Source of the DNA: Mesorhizobium sp. INR15
Lineage (GTDB): Bacteria; Pseudomonadota; Alphaproteobacteria; Rhizobiales; Rhizobiaceae
Length of the DNA: 64,000 nt
Direction: 5' to 3'
NCBI RefSeq assembly: GCF_015500075.1
Contig: NZ_CP045499.1
Coordinates: forward strand, 325,301-389,300
The position numbers and the translations under genes were made by a program. Position 1 is the stretch's first letter. The number at the start of each line of letters is the position of its first letter. Below are positions 1 to 8,610 of the stretch, in pieces. A model generated the notes under the pieces. The model was not told the origin of the DNA. It saw only the letters and a list, made by a program, of their open reading frames with translations, and ran no database searches.

Positions 1-192
1 GCCCGCAACAGCTTCTATCTTCGAATTACCAGCGCGCAGGTCAAGATGGTGCCGCTGATGCCCGACCAGGAATATCTGTGGCTGGCGGACGAAAAGTGGC
101 GCGCCACCAACGACGCGATCTTCCAGAGCCTGAACCCGGATCCTGCCCGCTATGGCAAGGGTGCCAAGCCGAAGGATTCCGGCGTGAAGTGA
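1..192 (+). CDS. C-terminal end of an unrecognised protein (cut by window start)
   Basis: An open frame runs from the first base to a TGA at 190-192 and gives 63 residues. It reads as normal coding sequence, with mixed hydrophobic and charged residues and a Lys/Gly-rich tail ending in KDSGVK. I do not recognise the family, and the start lies outside the window. No terminator is visible just after the stop. Position 193-404 holds no convincing gene on either strand. Confidence 0.45.
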   Translation, partial: ARNSFYLRITSAQVKMVPLMPDQEYLWLADEKWRATNDAIFQSLNPDPARYGKGAKPKDSGVK

Positions 193-404
193 CCGGCGGT
201 AATCCGGGGAAGGCACTTCCCCCTACACGCTGCCCCACGGCTTCACGGGCTTCGAGCCGCCCAACGGCAATGTTGCCGCGGACGATAGCTGCGGGCGCTG
301 TATCTTTACAACAATCATTCCCCGCATGATCTTTGTAGTGGTTGGCGCGCCGCACGTAAGTCTCGACCGATCCCTGCTGCCGGGGGCAGCCTATTTTGGC
401 AAAG

Positions 405-825
405 TTACCGGAGCGCGTTCCTTAGTTTGGTCCAGTTGTCGGTCAGGTCGTTTGTCGGATGAGGCATTATTTCCAATTTACCCCACTCCCGGGCGACTGA
501 TCGTGCCACCGCTTTCTGATCTTTCCGCGGCAGTCCTACGATATTTGGAAAGATGATTTCTGCCTCTAGGCGGTAAAAGGCGCCGGTCTTCGGGTTGATG
601 GCTGCGTACCAAGCGACGAACATCCGGATGATGTACGGGGTCCGTCCCGACGCCATCATGTAGTCAATACAGGCGAACATCAGTGCGCTGTCGCAGTCCT
701 CCTCGGTAATGTCGGGTAGGACCATGCGGGTCTCGATCTGCATGCTTGATGAAGTTGCGAGGGCCGTTAAGCATATCACGGACTGTCGTGCCGATTGACA
801 ACCGCTCCTGGCGCAAGGCATTTTC
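405..825 (-). pseudogene. Frameshifted gene of the alphaproteobacterial NFIKHADRDP family
   Basis: From 743 down to the stop at 405 the frame gives about 112 residues, including DSALMFACIDYMMAS and FVAWYAAINPKTGAF. The upstream half of the same protein lies in another frame (about 825 to 720) and holds the hallmark NGPRNFIKHADRDP. I recall small alphaproteobacterial proteins of unknown function in which these two blocks are contiguous, so a frameshift near 720-735 has split the gene. Its N-terminus is also missing. The ATG at 743 has no good ribosome site, which fits a relic rather than a shorter gene. Confidence 0.6.
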
Positions 826-854
826 CTGCTGAGGCAAAAGCGAAGGGGCATGAA

Positions 855-947
855 ATGAAAAAGGCGTATGAACGGCCGACACTGATCAAGCGAGACAGGC
901 TCGCCTCCGTAACAGCGGGCCTGGTTATCGTTTCTGGGATCAAGTGA
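855..947 (+). CDS. 30-residue RiPP-precursor-like peptide with lasso-type leader
   Basis: ATG at 855, stop TGA at 945-947, 30 codons. A purine-rich site (AAGGGG at 843-848) sits six bases before the ATG, and a strong intrinsic terminator lies at 967-996, so this looks like a complete monocistronic unit. The N-terminal half MKKAYERPTLIKRDRLASVT carries the YxxPxL pattern recognised by RRE domains in lasso-type leaders, with a Thr ten residues after the Leu. The ten-residue tail is hydrophobic and has no Asp or Glu, so it cannot form a lasso macrolactam. A second gene with the same leader pattern lies at 17702-17791. I recall rhizobial peptides of this type annotated as putative RiPP precursors. 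No maturation enzyme is adjacent, and the product is unknown. Confidence 0.65.
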   Translation: MKKAYERPTLIKRDRLASVTAGLVIVSGIK

Positions 948-966
948 GCTGAGGCATCTAAAATCA

Positions 967-996
967 AGCCCGCTGGCTCCGGCCGGCGGGCTTTTT
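967..996 (+). terminator. Intrinsic terminator after the 30-residue peptide gene
   Basis: AGCCCGCTGG and CCGGCGGGCT form a ten-base-pair stem (one G-T pair) around a six-base loop, followed directly by TTTT. It lies 20 bases after the stop of the micro-gene at 855-947 and is the best terminator in this part of the window. Confidence 0.85.
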
Positions 997-1058
997 GCGT
1001 TTCTGGGGTCGAATTTGAGCGTTCGTGCGCGGCACAGCAAACCCCGCACGCTCACTGG

Positions 1059-1230
1059 CTACCCCTTTTTGGCGCGCTGCTGCGAGGGCCACCAGATGAA
1101 ATACAGCGACCCGATCTTAAGCACCGGCACGCGTCTATCTCTTTCCCGGTCGCGTAGCTCGCGATAGGTCTTCACCTTGAATATCCCGCCGGGCATGGGA
1201 GCTTTGGCGCCGGCCGACGAGACACTTGGT
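1059..1230 (-). pseudogene. Possible 3' remnant of a gene cut by the IS3 element
   Basis: The minus frame from the IS3 boundary to the stop at 1059 gives about 57 residues ending in IWWPSQQRAKKG. It has plausible composition but I do not recognise it. It could be the tail of a resident gene disrupted when the IS3 element arrived, or chance reading through flanking DNA. Confidence 0.2.
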
Positions 1231-1338
1231 CTGTTGATTTCCACCCAGAACTGAGCCGGGTTTGGAGTGAACCCCTGCGGCTGGACCAGGGGGCCTAAAA
1301 AACTGATACGTTCGATGGGCCTTGAACGGAGAAGGCTC

Positions 1339-1612
1339 ATGAAGTCACGAGGTCCATATCGTCGGCACTCGACGCAATTCAAACTGCAGCTCTGCCAGGA
1401 CATCCGTGGTGGCGTCATCGGGCGCCGCGATGCCCAGCGCATGTATAGCGTTTCGGCGAACCTCATCCAGCTGTGGTTGACCCAGTTCGACCGAGGTGAA
1501 CTGAATGACGAGGAGGCTGAGGCCAGCGTCATTGCTGAATACGAGGCGCGCATCGCAGCTCTCGAACGCAAGGTCGGCCAACTCACCATGGAACTGGACC
1601 TTGCCAAAAAAC
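1339..1612 (+). pseudogene. IS3 orfA (helix-turn-helix protein), cut by IS110
   Basis: ATG at 1339 opens a typical OrfA: a basic start, an HTH region around IGRRDAQRMYSVSANLIQLW, and a C-terminal coiled coil that includes RIAALERKVGQLTMELDLAK and normally mediates dimerisation and leads to the slippery site before orfB. The frame leaves IS3 sequence near 1612, where the IS110/IS1111 element begins. IS3 coding sequence resumes at about 4733 with RLANRPSATARGPSSS, so the original OrfA/OrfB junction was split. Confidence 0.8.
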
Positions 1613-1862
1613 GTATGGCTCGCCCCGCCTGCAAGCGACTTTTTGACGGCATCTCAGTCTGCGCCAACGTATCCGGTCTCGGGGCGATGATCGTCCCCGA
1701 CCAAGATGGAGCTTACGCGCGTACCGATCCTCATAAACACGTCGGCGTCTAGCGCCATTTTTTTGGTCAGGATGTCGGCACACCGTTCGACTGTCAGGCC
1801 ATCTTTTCAGTCCACTCACAGACAACGCCGGCCTGAAGGTCTCCCTTCTGGCCGATCTCTGA

Positions 1863-2617
1863 TTATCCGACCGACGGCAACGCCGCCATCTGGAAGGGCC
1901 GCCCGCTTCTCAGCACCGCCCAGATGATCCTGGCCATCTTCGCTGCCAGCGCGACGACAGCCGTATTCATATGAGTTCGCGACAGCAGGCCTCGCAGCCA
2001 TTCGCCCAACAGCGTCTTCCCTTTGGCAAGGGATGGTAGCGCTGCTCGTGCTCCATGGATCAGCATCCTACGAAGATAGCCGTTGCCGCGCTTGCTAATC
2101 CCCAGAAGCTTAGGCTTACCTCCGGTCGTCATTTGTCGAGGCACGAGTCCAAGCCAGGCCGCAAGGTCACGGCCCCGGCCAAACGTCTCGGCCTTTCCGA
2201 CCGACGCTACGAACGCGGTCGCATTCAATGGGCCGATCCCCGGTATCGTCGAGAGCAGCTTCATCGATGCATCCGTGCGAGCGAGGTCCGCGAACTCCGC
2301 GTCGAAGGAGACGATGCGAGCATCGAGGGCGCGCCACTCGGCTCGCATGTCCTCGATCAGAACCCGGATCCGACGGCCGATCGCCATCTCTCCGGCGAGA
2401 AGCTGTTCCAGTCGAAGTTCAAGCTTGCGCCGCCCCTTGGCAAGCATGATTCCCCGCTCGAGCAAAATCGCCCGAAGCTGGTTGATCAGAGTCGTCCGCT
2501 CGCCAACCAGCCGATCTCGAGCCCGGTGCAGGCTCTGCATGTCGAGTTGCTCGTCGCTCTTCAGATCGACAAAGCGCATTGTTGGGCGGGTCGCGGCTTC
2601 CGCTATCGCCTCCGCAT
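1863..2617 (-). pseudogene. IS110/IS1111 transposase, C-terminal two thirds
   Basis: Reading leftward from the ISL3 boundary the frame runs through AEAIAEAATRPTMRFVDLK to a stop at 1863. It contains the C-terminal transposase_20 block (LLSTIPGIGPLNATAFVASV) and the downstream GDLAAWLGLVP-type segment (here RDLAAWLGLVP). The missing N-terminus is at 4372-4656. Joining the two and dropping one target repeat restores the NDDRDAEAIAEAA continuity expected for the family. Confidence 0.85.
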
Positions 2618-4371
2618 GTCAATCGGCCCGCAATTGGGACCCTGGATCGGCGCGCAAAAGGGGCTCTGACGCAATTTTGGTGGTGACTAGTGCTACGCAG
2701 CGCCAATGACCCGGGCCTGGAGTAGGTCGAGCTTTCCTCGGCCGTACATTTGGCGTTTCACGAGTTTGAGTTTGGTAATCTGCCCCTCGGTTTGGCCATT
2801 GGACCAGGGAGATGTAATCGCCGCGCTCACGGCCGCTCGGTCCTTGACGACGCCGTTGGCGAAGGGGGCGACTAGGCCGGATCGAGCTTGCTCCAGCCAT
2901 GGCTCAAGATCAACGAGAGACTTCTTGCGGATCATGGCCTGGAAGGCGGCGATGATTTCCCTGGCGTCTACCAGCTGGGGCACGCCGCCCTCGATCGCCG
3001 CGACAATGACGGTTTCGGACTTGGAGAGGTTATCGCGACCGATGGTCATAAGCCGCGCAACGGTCCGCGCCGAGGGCGCCCGGCTCAAGGCGGCGCCATC
3101 GACCTTTTCCGCCTTCCGACGGCGCGTGGTCCACTCGGTGACAACCCGAAGGCTGCCGCGGAACCCTTGGACCGCGAGCCGTCGCCACAGCTCGGCACCG
3201 TTCCGCTGTCCGGCCGACCACTGGGCGTCAAGCCATGGCAGGTACAGTTCGAGCGAGCTCTCGCGGACGCGGAAGACATCCGAGCGTTGACCACGCAGCA
3301 CGCGACGAACCAGACCTCGGCTGTACCCGGTCCGGCGAACGATCTCCTTGATCGTCACTCCGGCCTTGGCCAGGCCGAGAATGGCGGCGTTAGTGTCTTC
3401 GCGGTGAAGATATCCCTCATATTGGATGCGCTCGGCGGCGGTGAGCAGGTCGAGATTGATCGTGGTGGCGCCGATCGCGGTCCGAATCTGGCGCATGGAT
3501 TTGCGCACGGCGTCGACGAAGGCGCGGCTGGCGTTCTCCATCAAGTGCCAACGGTCGGCCACCTGGGTCGCCTTCGGCAGCGCCTTGGCTGCAGCCATCG
3601 CGTAGCCGCCGCCGCGGTCGCGCGCGACAATGCTGATCTGAGGCTGATCGGAGAGCCAGGCCTGGGCCGTCGCTGGCTCCCGGTCAGGCAGCAATGCGAT
3701 GGTCTTGCGTCGCTCCAGGTCGCAGATGATGGTCCCATAGCGTTGGTTGCGTCGCCAAGCCCAGTCGTCGATCCCGATGATGGTCGGCGGAACAAAACGC
3801 GGGCTGCCGCGCCGCCGCACGACACGCAGCAGGGTGTCGTTGCTCACCGGCAGCATCAGCCTCTGGGCGAAGCTCGCTGCCGGACGCCCGCCGAGAACAA
3901 GCCCAAGATGGTGGACGATATCATCGAGGCGAGCGGTTCGTCGGGCCCATGGCGCGAGGACGTCCCCGTCAAAGCGCTCGGCAAAGATTCGCCGACCGCA
4001 AAGCACCGCGTCGCAGTGGAACCGGCGTACCATTACGACCAGCAGAACAGGCTTGCCCGCCATGGGCAGATCCGCCAAACGCCGCGGATACCGGCTGTGG
4101 ATCCGCACTGATCTCGTTCCACAGCCCGGACAGGCGCTCGCGATGCTTAAAGGACGGACCGTGATTAGCGTCGCGTCGGCGCCACTGGCGGCATCATCGA
4201 CCACAAAGCCGCGAGGGACGAGGGTCGATGGTCGGAGGGTCTGGCCCATAGCACTGATTCCTCTGTCTGAAATCGGTACCAACCAAACCCGAATGTCATC
4301 AAAAGTGAGTCAGAGCCCTTTTTGGACGCCGATCACCCCTGAAACGGGGTCCTTATTCCACGCCGAAACAC
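2618..4371 (-). mobile_element. ISL3-family element
   Basis: The element of 1754 bp is flanked by 8-bp repeats, CTCCGCAT at 2610-2617 and ATCCGCAT at 4372-4379 (7 of 8 identical), as expected for ISL3. The ends are imperfect inverted repeats that share GGGCTCTGAC near 2655 and 4315. It interrupts the IS110 transposase at the codons just after the NDDRDA motif. It holds one intact transposase gene and no passenger. Confidence 0.85.
2693..4249 (-). CDS. ISL3-family transposase
   Basis: Predicted 518 residues, normal for the family, and apparently intact. The N-terminus holds a zinc-ribbon start (CPGCG), followed by a Cys/Arg-rich DNA-binding segment. The catalytic DDE core includes IIGIDDWAWRRNQRYGTIIC, a second acidic block around VARDRGGGYA and VADRWHLMENAS, and a C-terminal SNGQTEGQITKLKLVKRQMY block that carries the glutamate. 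ATG at 4249 is preferred over 4282 because AGAGGA precedes it by ten bases. It may be the only functional transposase in the nested IS3 block. Confidence 0.88.
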   Translation of the reverse strand: MGQTLRPSTLVPRGFVVDDAASGADATLITVRPLSIASACPGCGTRSVRIHSRYPRRLADLPMAGKPVLLVVMVRRFHCDAVLCGRRIFAERFDGDVLAPWARRTARLDDIVHHLGLVLGGRPAASFAQRLMLPVSNDTLLRVVRRRGSPRFVPPTIIGIDDWAWRRNQRYGTIICDLERRKTIALLPDREPATAQAWLSDQPQISIVARDRGGGYAMAAAKALPKATQVADRWHLMENASRAFVDAVRKSMRQIRTAIGATTINLDLLTAAERIQYEGYLHREDTNAAILGLAKAGVTIKEIVRRTGYSRGLVRRVLRGQRSDVFRVRESSLELYLPWLDAQWSAGQRNGAELWRRLAVQGFRGSLRVVTEWTTRRRKAEKVDGAALSRAPSARTVARLMTIGRDNLSKSETVIVAAIEGGVPQLVDAREIIAAFQAMIRKKSLVDLEPWLEQARSGLVAPFANGVVKDRAAVSAAITSPWSNGQTEGQITKLKLVKRQMYGRGKLDLLQARVIGAA

Positions 4372-4656
4372 ATCCGCATCCCGATCGTCGTTCTTCTGCG
4401 CTTTCACGTAAGGACGAACATATTCGGGAGACATCAGCCGTACATCGTGGCCCTGCTCACGAAGCTGCCGGCCGAGATGATGGGCACCGCAACAGGCTTC
4501 CATCGCCATCACGCAGGCCGGCATTCCCGCCGCCAGCTTTAGCACGCTGTCCCGACGCATCCGGCGCCGCAACAGCACTTTCCCGGCTTCGTCCAGCCCG
4601 ACAACGCTGCAAACGTCCTTTCCAAGATCGATACCAAGAACCCTGATCTCATTCAT
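4372..4656 (-). pseudogene. IS110/IS1111 transposase, N-terminal third
   Basis: ATG at 4656 starts MNEIRVLGIDLGKDV, the RuvC-like first catalytic Asp of the DEDD group. AMEACCGAHHLGRQL (Glu) and KNDDRDA (last acidic pair) follow before the frame enters the ISL3 element. The rest of the protein is at 1863-2617. Confidence 0.85.
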
Positions 4657-4732
4657 CGGCTCGCCTCCGTGCCATCCTCATCGACGACGCAATCATGCGC
4701 CGAGGGAAAGGGGCGAGCCATTCCATAAACAC

Positions 4733-5328
4733 CGCGCCAACCGACCGTCGGCGACAGCAAGAGGTCCTTCATCGTCACCGGCCTCAGCGTGCTCAATCAG
4801 ACGGGGATGTGAAGTGATCGATCTGCCGAGAAGCACCTTCTACTATCGCGCCACAACCAAAACGACCAAACTCTCGGACGCGGAATTTGTCACCCTCATC
4901 GAGGATATTAAGGACGAACTGCCCTGCGGCTATCGGCGCGTGACCCACGAGTTGCGCAGGCGCGGACATCTCGTCAACCACAAGCGCGTAGCTAGGGTGA
5001 TGAGGGCGGCAGGCTTGGGAATCAAGCCGCGGAGGCGTTACGTGCGCACGACCGACAGCAGCCACAATTCCCCGATCTACCCGAACCTCTACCGCAACGT
5101 GATCCCGGATCGGCTTGACATGGTTTGGGTTGCTGATTTCACATACATCCGAATTGCCAACGGCTTCTGCTATCTTGCCGTCATTCTCGATGCGTGCAGC
5201 CCCAAGGTTGTCGGCTACGCCTTGTCTCGACGACTCGACACGCCTTTGGCGCTCGCAGCTTTGCGCTCCGCTCTGGCAAGCAGGAGGCCGTTGTCAGGCT
5301 TCATCCATCACACCGACCGTGGTGCCAA
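4733..5328 (+). pseudogene. IS3 orfB (transposase), N-terminal half
   Basis: IS3 sequence resumes after the IS110 element with RLANRPSATARGPSSS and runs through VIDLPRSTFYYR, the HTH_21 region and the first catalytic block VWVADFTYIRIANGFCYLAV. It stops at HHTDRG, the second Asp motif, where IS30 is inserted. The final part with the catalytic Glu is at 6787-7068. A GTG at 4814 could act as an internal start but the family reading begins upstream through frameshifting from orfA. Confidence 0.85.
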
Positions 5329-6786
5329 GGCGGATTCAACCGGTCGTCGCAACACTTTCGATCATATCCTGTTTGAGTAGCCGGTCGAGTGCCTCCGCAG
5401 GCGTTCGCCAGCCGAGCGTCTTGCGTGGCCTCGTATTCAGGGCATGGGCAACGGCGTTCAGCTCCACGGCGCCATGTTGGCTGAGATCCGTGCCTTTCGC
5501 AAAGTACTGTCGCAGCAGGCCATTTGTGTTTTCGTTGCTGCCGCGCTGCCAAGGGCTCTGAGGGTCGCAGAAGTAGACCTCAAGACCAGTGTCGATCCGA
5601 AGCTGGGCGTGCTGCGCCATCTCGGCGCCCTGATCCCAGGTCAGGGATCGTCGCAGATGTGTCGGCAGATCCATGATGTTCCCTGATATGGCATCGCGGA
5701 CGGCTTCGGCACCATGACCGGCAAGAGCCGGACCGTTCTTGATCGACTGATCCTTTCCGTGGCCTTCCATGCGTGGCAAATGCAAGAGCATTGTGAAGCG
5801 CGTAGTGCGCTCGACCAAGGTGCCGATCGCCGAGCTTCCGAGGCCGAGAATTAGGTCGCCCTCCCAGTGGCCCGGCACCGCCCTGTCGCCGATCTCTGCC
5901 GGGCGGTCGCTGATCATCAGTGCGTCCGCGATAAAGGACTTACCTCGGTTCCGCGCACGTTCCCGGGGTAAACGCAATGCTCGGCCAGAGCGCAGGCAGG
6001 CCGAGAGCTCCCGTCTCAGAGCGCCGCGCCCCTGGATGTAGAGTGCCTGGTAGATTTGCTTCGTGGCTGATGCGCATGGTCAGATCCTGGGGGAAGTCGA
6101 CCTTCAGGCGTTGCGCTATCTGCTCCGGGCTCCACGCCAAAGACCAGCGTCGGCTCTGCCGATGAACGGCTCGCCGCTTTTTCCATACCACAACAGGTCC
6201 GTCGAAGGCGACGCCCTCTGGTGTGGCGATCAGGCCGGCGAGCCTGTCCTGAACGTAGTCGCGCAGGGCAGGATTGCCTGCCAGCTTGCTGGTTTTCGGG
6301 CGCAGTGCCGCACGGTCCGCATGCCGCGCGGTGAGAGCCCGGTAATCGAAGTCACCGCCTCGCGTGGCTGAGTTGCGCCTGATCTCACGCAAGATTGTGC
6401 TGGGTGATCGCCCCAGCTTGCGCGCGATGGCGCGCACGCCAGTGCCCCTCGCGCATTCGAGGGCTATTTCCTCGCGTTCCGCAAACGAGAGGTTGCGGCT
6501 CGCCAGCATTGGTGACGAGGGAGCGAGATGTGTGGGAGGCATTCCGCCGGAACTCCGAAACCACCGGCTTCCGACAGGGCCGGAGACGCCTGCTTCGACG
6601 GCGGCCTCCTCACTGGGGAGACCTGCCGCGATACCCCGCCAGAATCGGCACAGATTCTCACGTTGCCAGACCGGCGGCCGTCCTGGCGAGGATAATCTGC
6701 GCCGGATGGAGCGTTCGGATTTTCGTCTTCCTGTCGTCAATTTCACCTCCGGGAAAGCGGTGTTGCGACGACCGGTTGAATCCGCC
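5329..6786 (-). mobile_element. IS30-family element
   Basis: The element is 1458 bp with perfect 27-bp terminal inverted repeats that begin GGCGGATTCAACCGGTCGTC at 5329 and end as the complement at 6786. A 3-bp target duplication CAA flanks it at 5326-5328 and 6787-6789. It sits inside IS3 orfB, and removing the element plus one CAA restores the orfB frame through DRGAQYASETYRRAL. Confidence 0.92.
5336..6746 (-). pseudogene. IS30 transposase with one frameshift
   Basis: Start at 6746. The N-terminal HTH (FAEREEIALECARGTGVRAI then IARKLGRSPSTILREIRRN) reads to about 6058, and the DDE core continues in another frame to a stop at 5336, with VPGHWEGDLILG, SLTWDQGAEMAQH and PWQRGSNENTNGLLRQY carrying the acidic residues. 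The break is one extra A in GAAGCAAATCTAC (complement of about 6050-6062); removing it restores HEAIYQALYIQGRG. It may be a true mutation or a sequence error. The IS30 ends are intact. Confidence 0.8.
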
Positions 6787-7068
6787 CAATACGCGTCCGA
6801 GACCTATCGGAGAGCGCTGGATGTGGCAGGCCTGCGCGGCTCCATGAGCGCGATCGGCAACCCCTACCACAATGCGCAGGCCGAGAGCTTCATGAAGACC
6901 TTGAAGGTCGAGGACGTCTATGTGGCTGGCTACGACAGCTTTGCCGATGTGGCCGAACGATTGCCGAGGTTCATCGAAGAGGTCTACAACTCAAAGAGGC
7001 TGCACTCAGCCCTTGGCTATCGAACACCAGAGGAATTCGAAATCCAACTCGCCCAGAAGGCGGCTTAG
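6787..7068 (+). pseudogene. IS3 orfB, C-terminal part
   Basis: Continues the transposase split by IS30: QYASETYRRALDVAG, then the catalytic Glu block NAQAESFMKTLKVEDVY and the usual NSKRLHSALGYRTPEEFE ending, with a stop at 7066-7068. It lies 73 bp before the outer IS3 end. Confidence 0.85.
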
Positions 7069-7141
7069 TTTGGCGGCACAGCCTGGTCCAGCCGCAGGGG
7101 TTCACTCCACACACGGCTCAGTTCTGGGTGGAAATCAACAG

Positions 7142-7530
7142 CCTCCTAGAAGCGGACAGTTAATTGGTTGGCCGATTGTTGCGGATCGGACGAAGCTGCC
7201 TGTCTTCAAGCCAGTATTGTTAGGATACCAGGGAGACCATGGCCGACAGATTGAACGAAGGCCAGCGCGAATCTCGCTTGGCTGACAGAAGCCGTCGAGC
7301 GTGGAATGGCAGCAGTTTGAGACGCTCTCGCTCGTTGGTGGCTCATCAGACAGATATGAGATCGCCTCAACGCAATCGTTTCAGACTTGCAGCCCCACCT
7401 TAGAATATCTCGATGCAACTGCGACTTTTTCCCCAGCCGTTCGTTATTTCCAAACGCGTCAGTCATTGATGCACCTGATCGAAGGGCCGCTGACCTTTGG
7501 GAGGATAAGCCTGGTCGGTCCGGAGATCGC
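7142..7530. other. Gene-free leader before the polyketide operon
   Basis: 389 bases between the IS3 end and the type III PKS start. Open frames here lack ribosome sites and family resemblance. The natural promoter of the operon is probably in this stretch, but I cannot point to convincing -35/-10 boxes. Because the IS3 lies directly upstream, part of the native regulatory region may have been lost. Confidence 0.4.
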
Positions 7531-8610
7531 ATGCCCCAAGCCTATGCCAACAGAATCTCGACGTCGGTTCCAATCCATGACGTCCACAGGTTCTTCATCG
7601 ACTTTGCTGCATCGCAGCTGACCGAGGAACCCCGGCGACAGGCGATCTTCGGTCGAATGGCTGATCGAGGAGGTATAGAGCATCGCTTTTCATGCTTTGC
7701 GCCATCGGAGAGCCCCCAAGGAGCAAGCGTCGACCACGATGGCATCTTCCTGAGAGACGCCTTTCCGGGAACGGCAAAACGCATGGATATGTTTGCCGAT
7801 GCAGCGCCGGTGCTTGCGTCCAAAGCCGTTGAGAAGGTTCTGGCCGGGGAAGATCGCGATCGGATCACTCACCTAATCGTCACCACCTGCACCGGGTTTT
7901 CCGCACCAGGTCTAGATCTAGAGATCATGGCGCGATGCGGCCTGCCGACTGGCGTTGAGCGCACGATCATCGGCTTCATGGGCTGTTATGCGGCCATCAA
8001 TGCCCTTAAACTGGCGCGTCATGTCGTTCGATCGGAGCCCCACGCGCGGGTCCTGGTCGTCAATGTTGAACTCTGCACCCTGCATTTGAGGCAGACGACC
8101 GAGATGGAGAAATTGCTCTCGTTTTGCCTGTGGGGCGATGGGTCGGCAGCGGCTCTGGTCACGGCCGACCCGTTTGGACTTCGACTCGAGCGCTTCCAAG
8201 CTGTAGTTGCCGCTGGAACGGCCGATCTGATGACTTGGAAGGTGCGGGACGACGGCTTCGACATGGTGCTATCGGGCCAAGTGCCGGGTGCTATTCACAC
8301 TGCCCTTCAGGAAAATATTGGTACTATACTTGGGAGCAAAAGCGTTCCAGAAATCGATCTCTGGGCTGTGCACCCGGGCGGCAGATCAGTGCTTGATGCT
8401 GTAGAAAGATCGCTCGACCTCGACAAGGATGCGCTCAACACGGCGCGGGGCATTCTGCGCGAAAACGGCAACATGTCCTCTGCAACTGTCATGTTCGTGC
8501 TTGAGCGGATGCTTCGAGAGGAAGCGAGCGGCAAGCTTGGCTGCGGCATGGCCTTCGGCCCAGGACTGACCGCCGAAACTATGATGTTTCAGACATGCGG
8601 GAACGCCTAG
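7531..8610 (+). CDS. Type III polyketide synthase (chalcone/stilbene synthase-like)
   Basis: 359 residues, the usual size. The thiolase-fold catalytic triad is complete: Cys152 in GFMGCYAAINALKLA, His281 in DLWAVHPGGRSVLDAVE, and Asn314 in ENGNMSSATVMFVLE. The N-terminal TTCTGFSAPGLDLEI block is also typical. Such enzymes condense an acyl-CoA starter with malonyl-CoA in the cytoplasm to give alkylresorcinols, alkylpyrones or related phenolics. The start at 7531 is chosen over 7387 because GGAG precedes it by five bases and family alignments begin near here. It is the first gene of a tight operon with a methyltransferase and a flavoprotein, the set seen in bacterial phenolic-lipid clusters such as Streptomyces srsABC. 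The starter unit cannot be read from sequence. Confidence 0.88.
   Translation: MPQAYANRISTSVPIHDVHRFFIDFAASQLTEEPRRQAIFGRMADRGGIEHRFSCFAPSESPQGASVDHDGIFLRDAFPGTAKRMDMFADAAPVLASKAVEKVLAGEDRDRITHLIVTTCTGFSAPGLDLEIMARCGLPTGVERTIIGFMGCYAAINALKLARHVVRSEPHARVLVVNVELCTLHLRQTTEMEKLLSFCLWGDGSAAALVTADPFGLRLERFQAVVAAGTADLMTWKVRDDGFDMVLSGQVPGAIHTALQENIGTILGSKSVPEIDLWAVHPGGRSVLDAVERSLDLDKDALNTARGILRENGNMSSATVMFVLERMLREEASGKLGCGMAFGPGLTAETMMFQTCGNA

Larger units (their letters stand above)
1613..4732 (-). mobile_element. IS110-family (IS1111 group) element holding an ISL3 element
   Basis: A perfect 12-bp subterminal inverted repeat, ATGGCTCGCCCC, lies at 1615-1626 and in reverse complement at 4710-4721. 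Such repeats mark the IS1111 subgroup. The element carries one transposase gene read leftward, which the ISL3 element at 2618-4371 splits in two. As expected for this family no target duplication is seen. The outer boundaries are placed where the host IS3 reading stops and resumes, so they are good to a few bases. Confidence 0.75.
1231..7141 (+). mobile_element. IS3-family element, broken up by nested IS110, ISL3 and IS30 insertions
   Basis: The outer ends match as inverted repeats: CTGTTGATTTCCACCCAGAA at 1231-1250 reappears in reverse complement at 7122-7141, and the match continues with few differences inward to about 1290 and 7082. Between the ends are orfA, then an IS110/IS1111 element (about 1613-4732), the first part of orfB, an IS30 element (5329-6786), and the rest of orfB. 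Removing the inner elements would leave an IS3 of about 1.3 kb. No clear 3-4 bp target duplication is visible at the outer ends. Confidence 0.85.

Noticed and set aside
855..947. True lasso peptide precursor
   Set aside because: The tail has no Asp or Glu at ring positions 7-9, and no lasso cyclase or protease gene is near.
1059..1667. 202-codon minus frame over the IS3 left end
   Set aside because: Most of it is antisense to orfA. Only the 57 codons outside the element were kept as a weak remnant.
2888..4111. 407-codon plus frame in the ISL3 element
   Set aside because: Antisense shadow of the ISL3 transposase, which has all family blocks.
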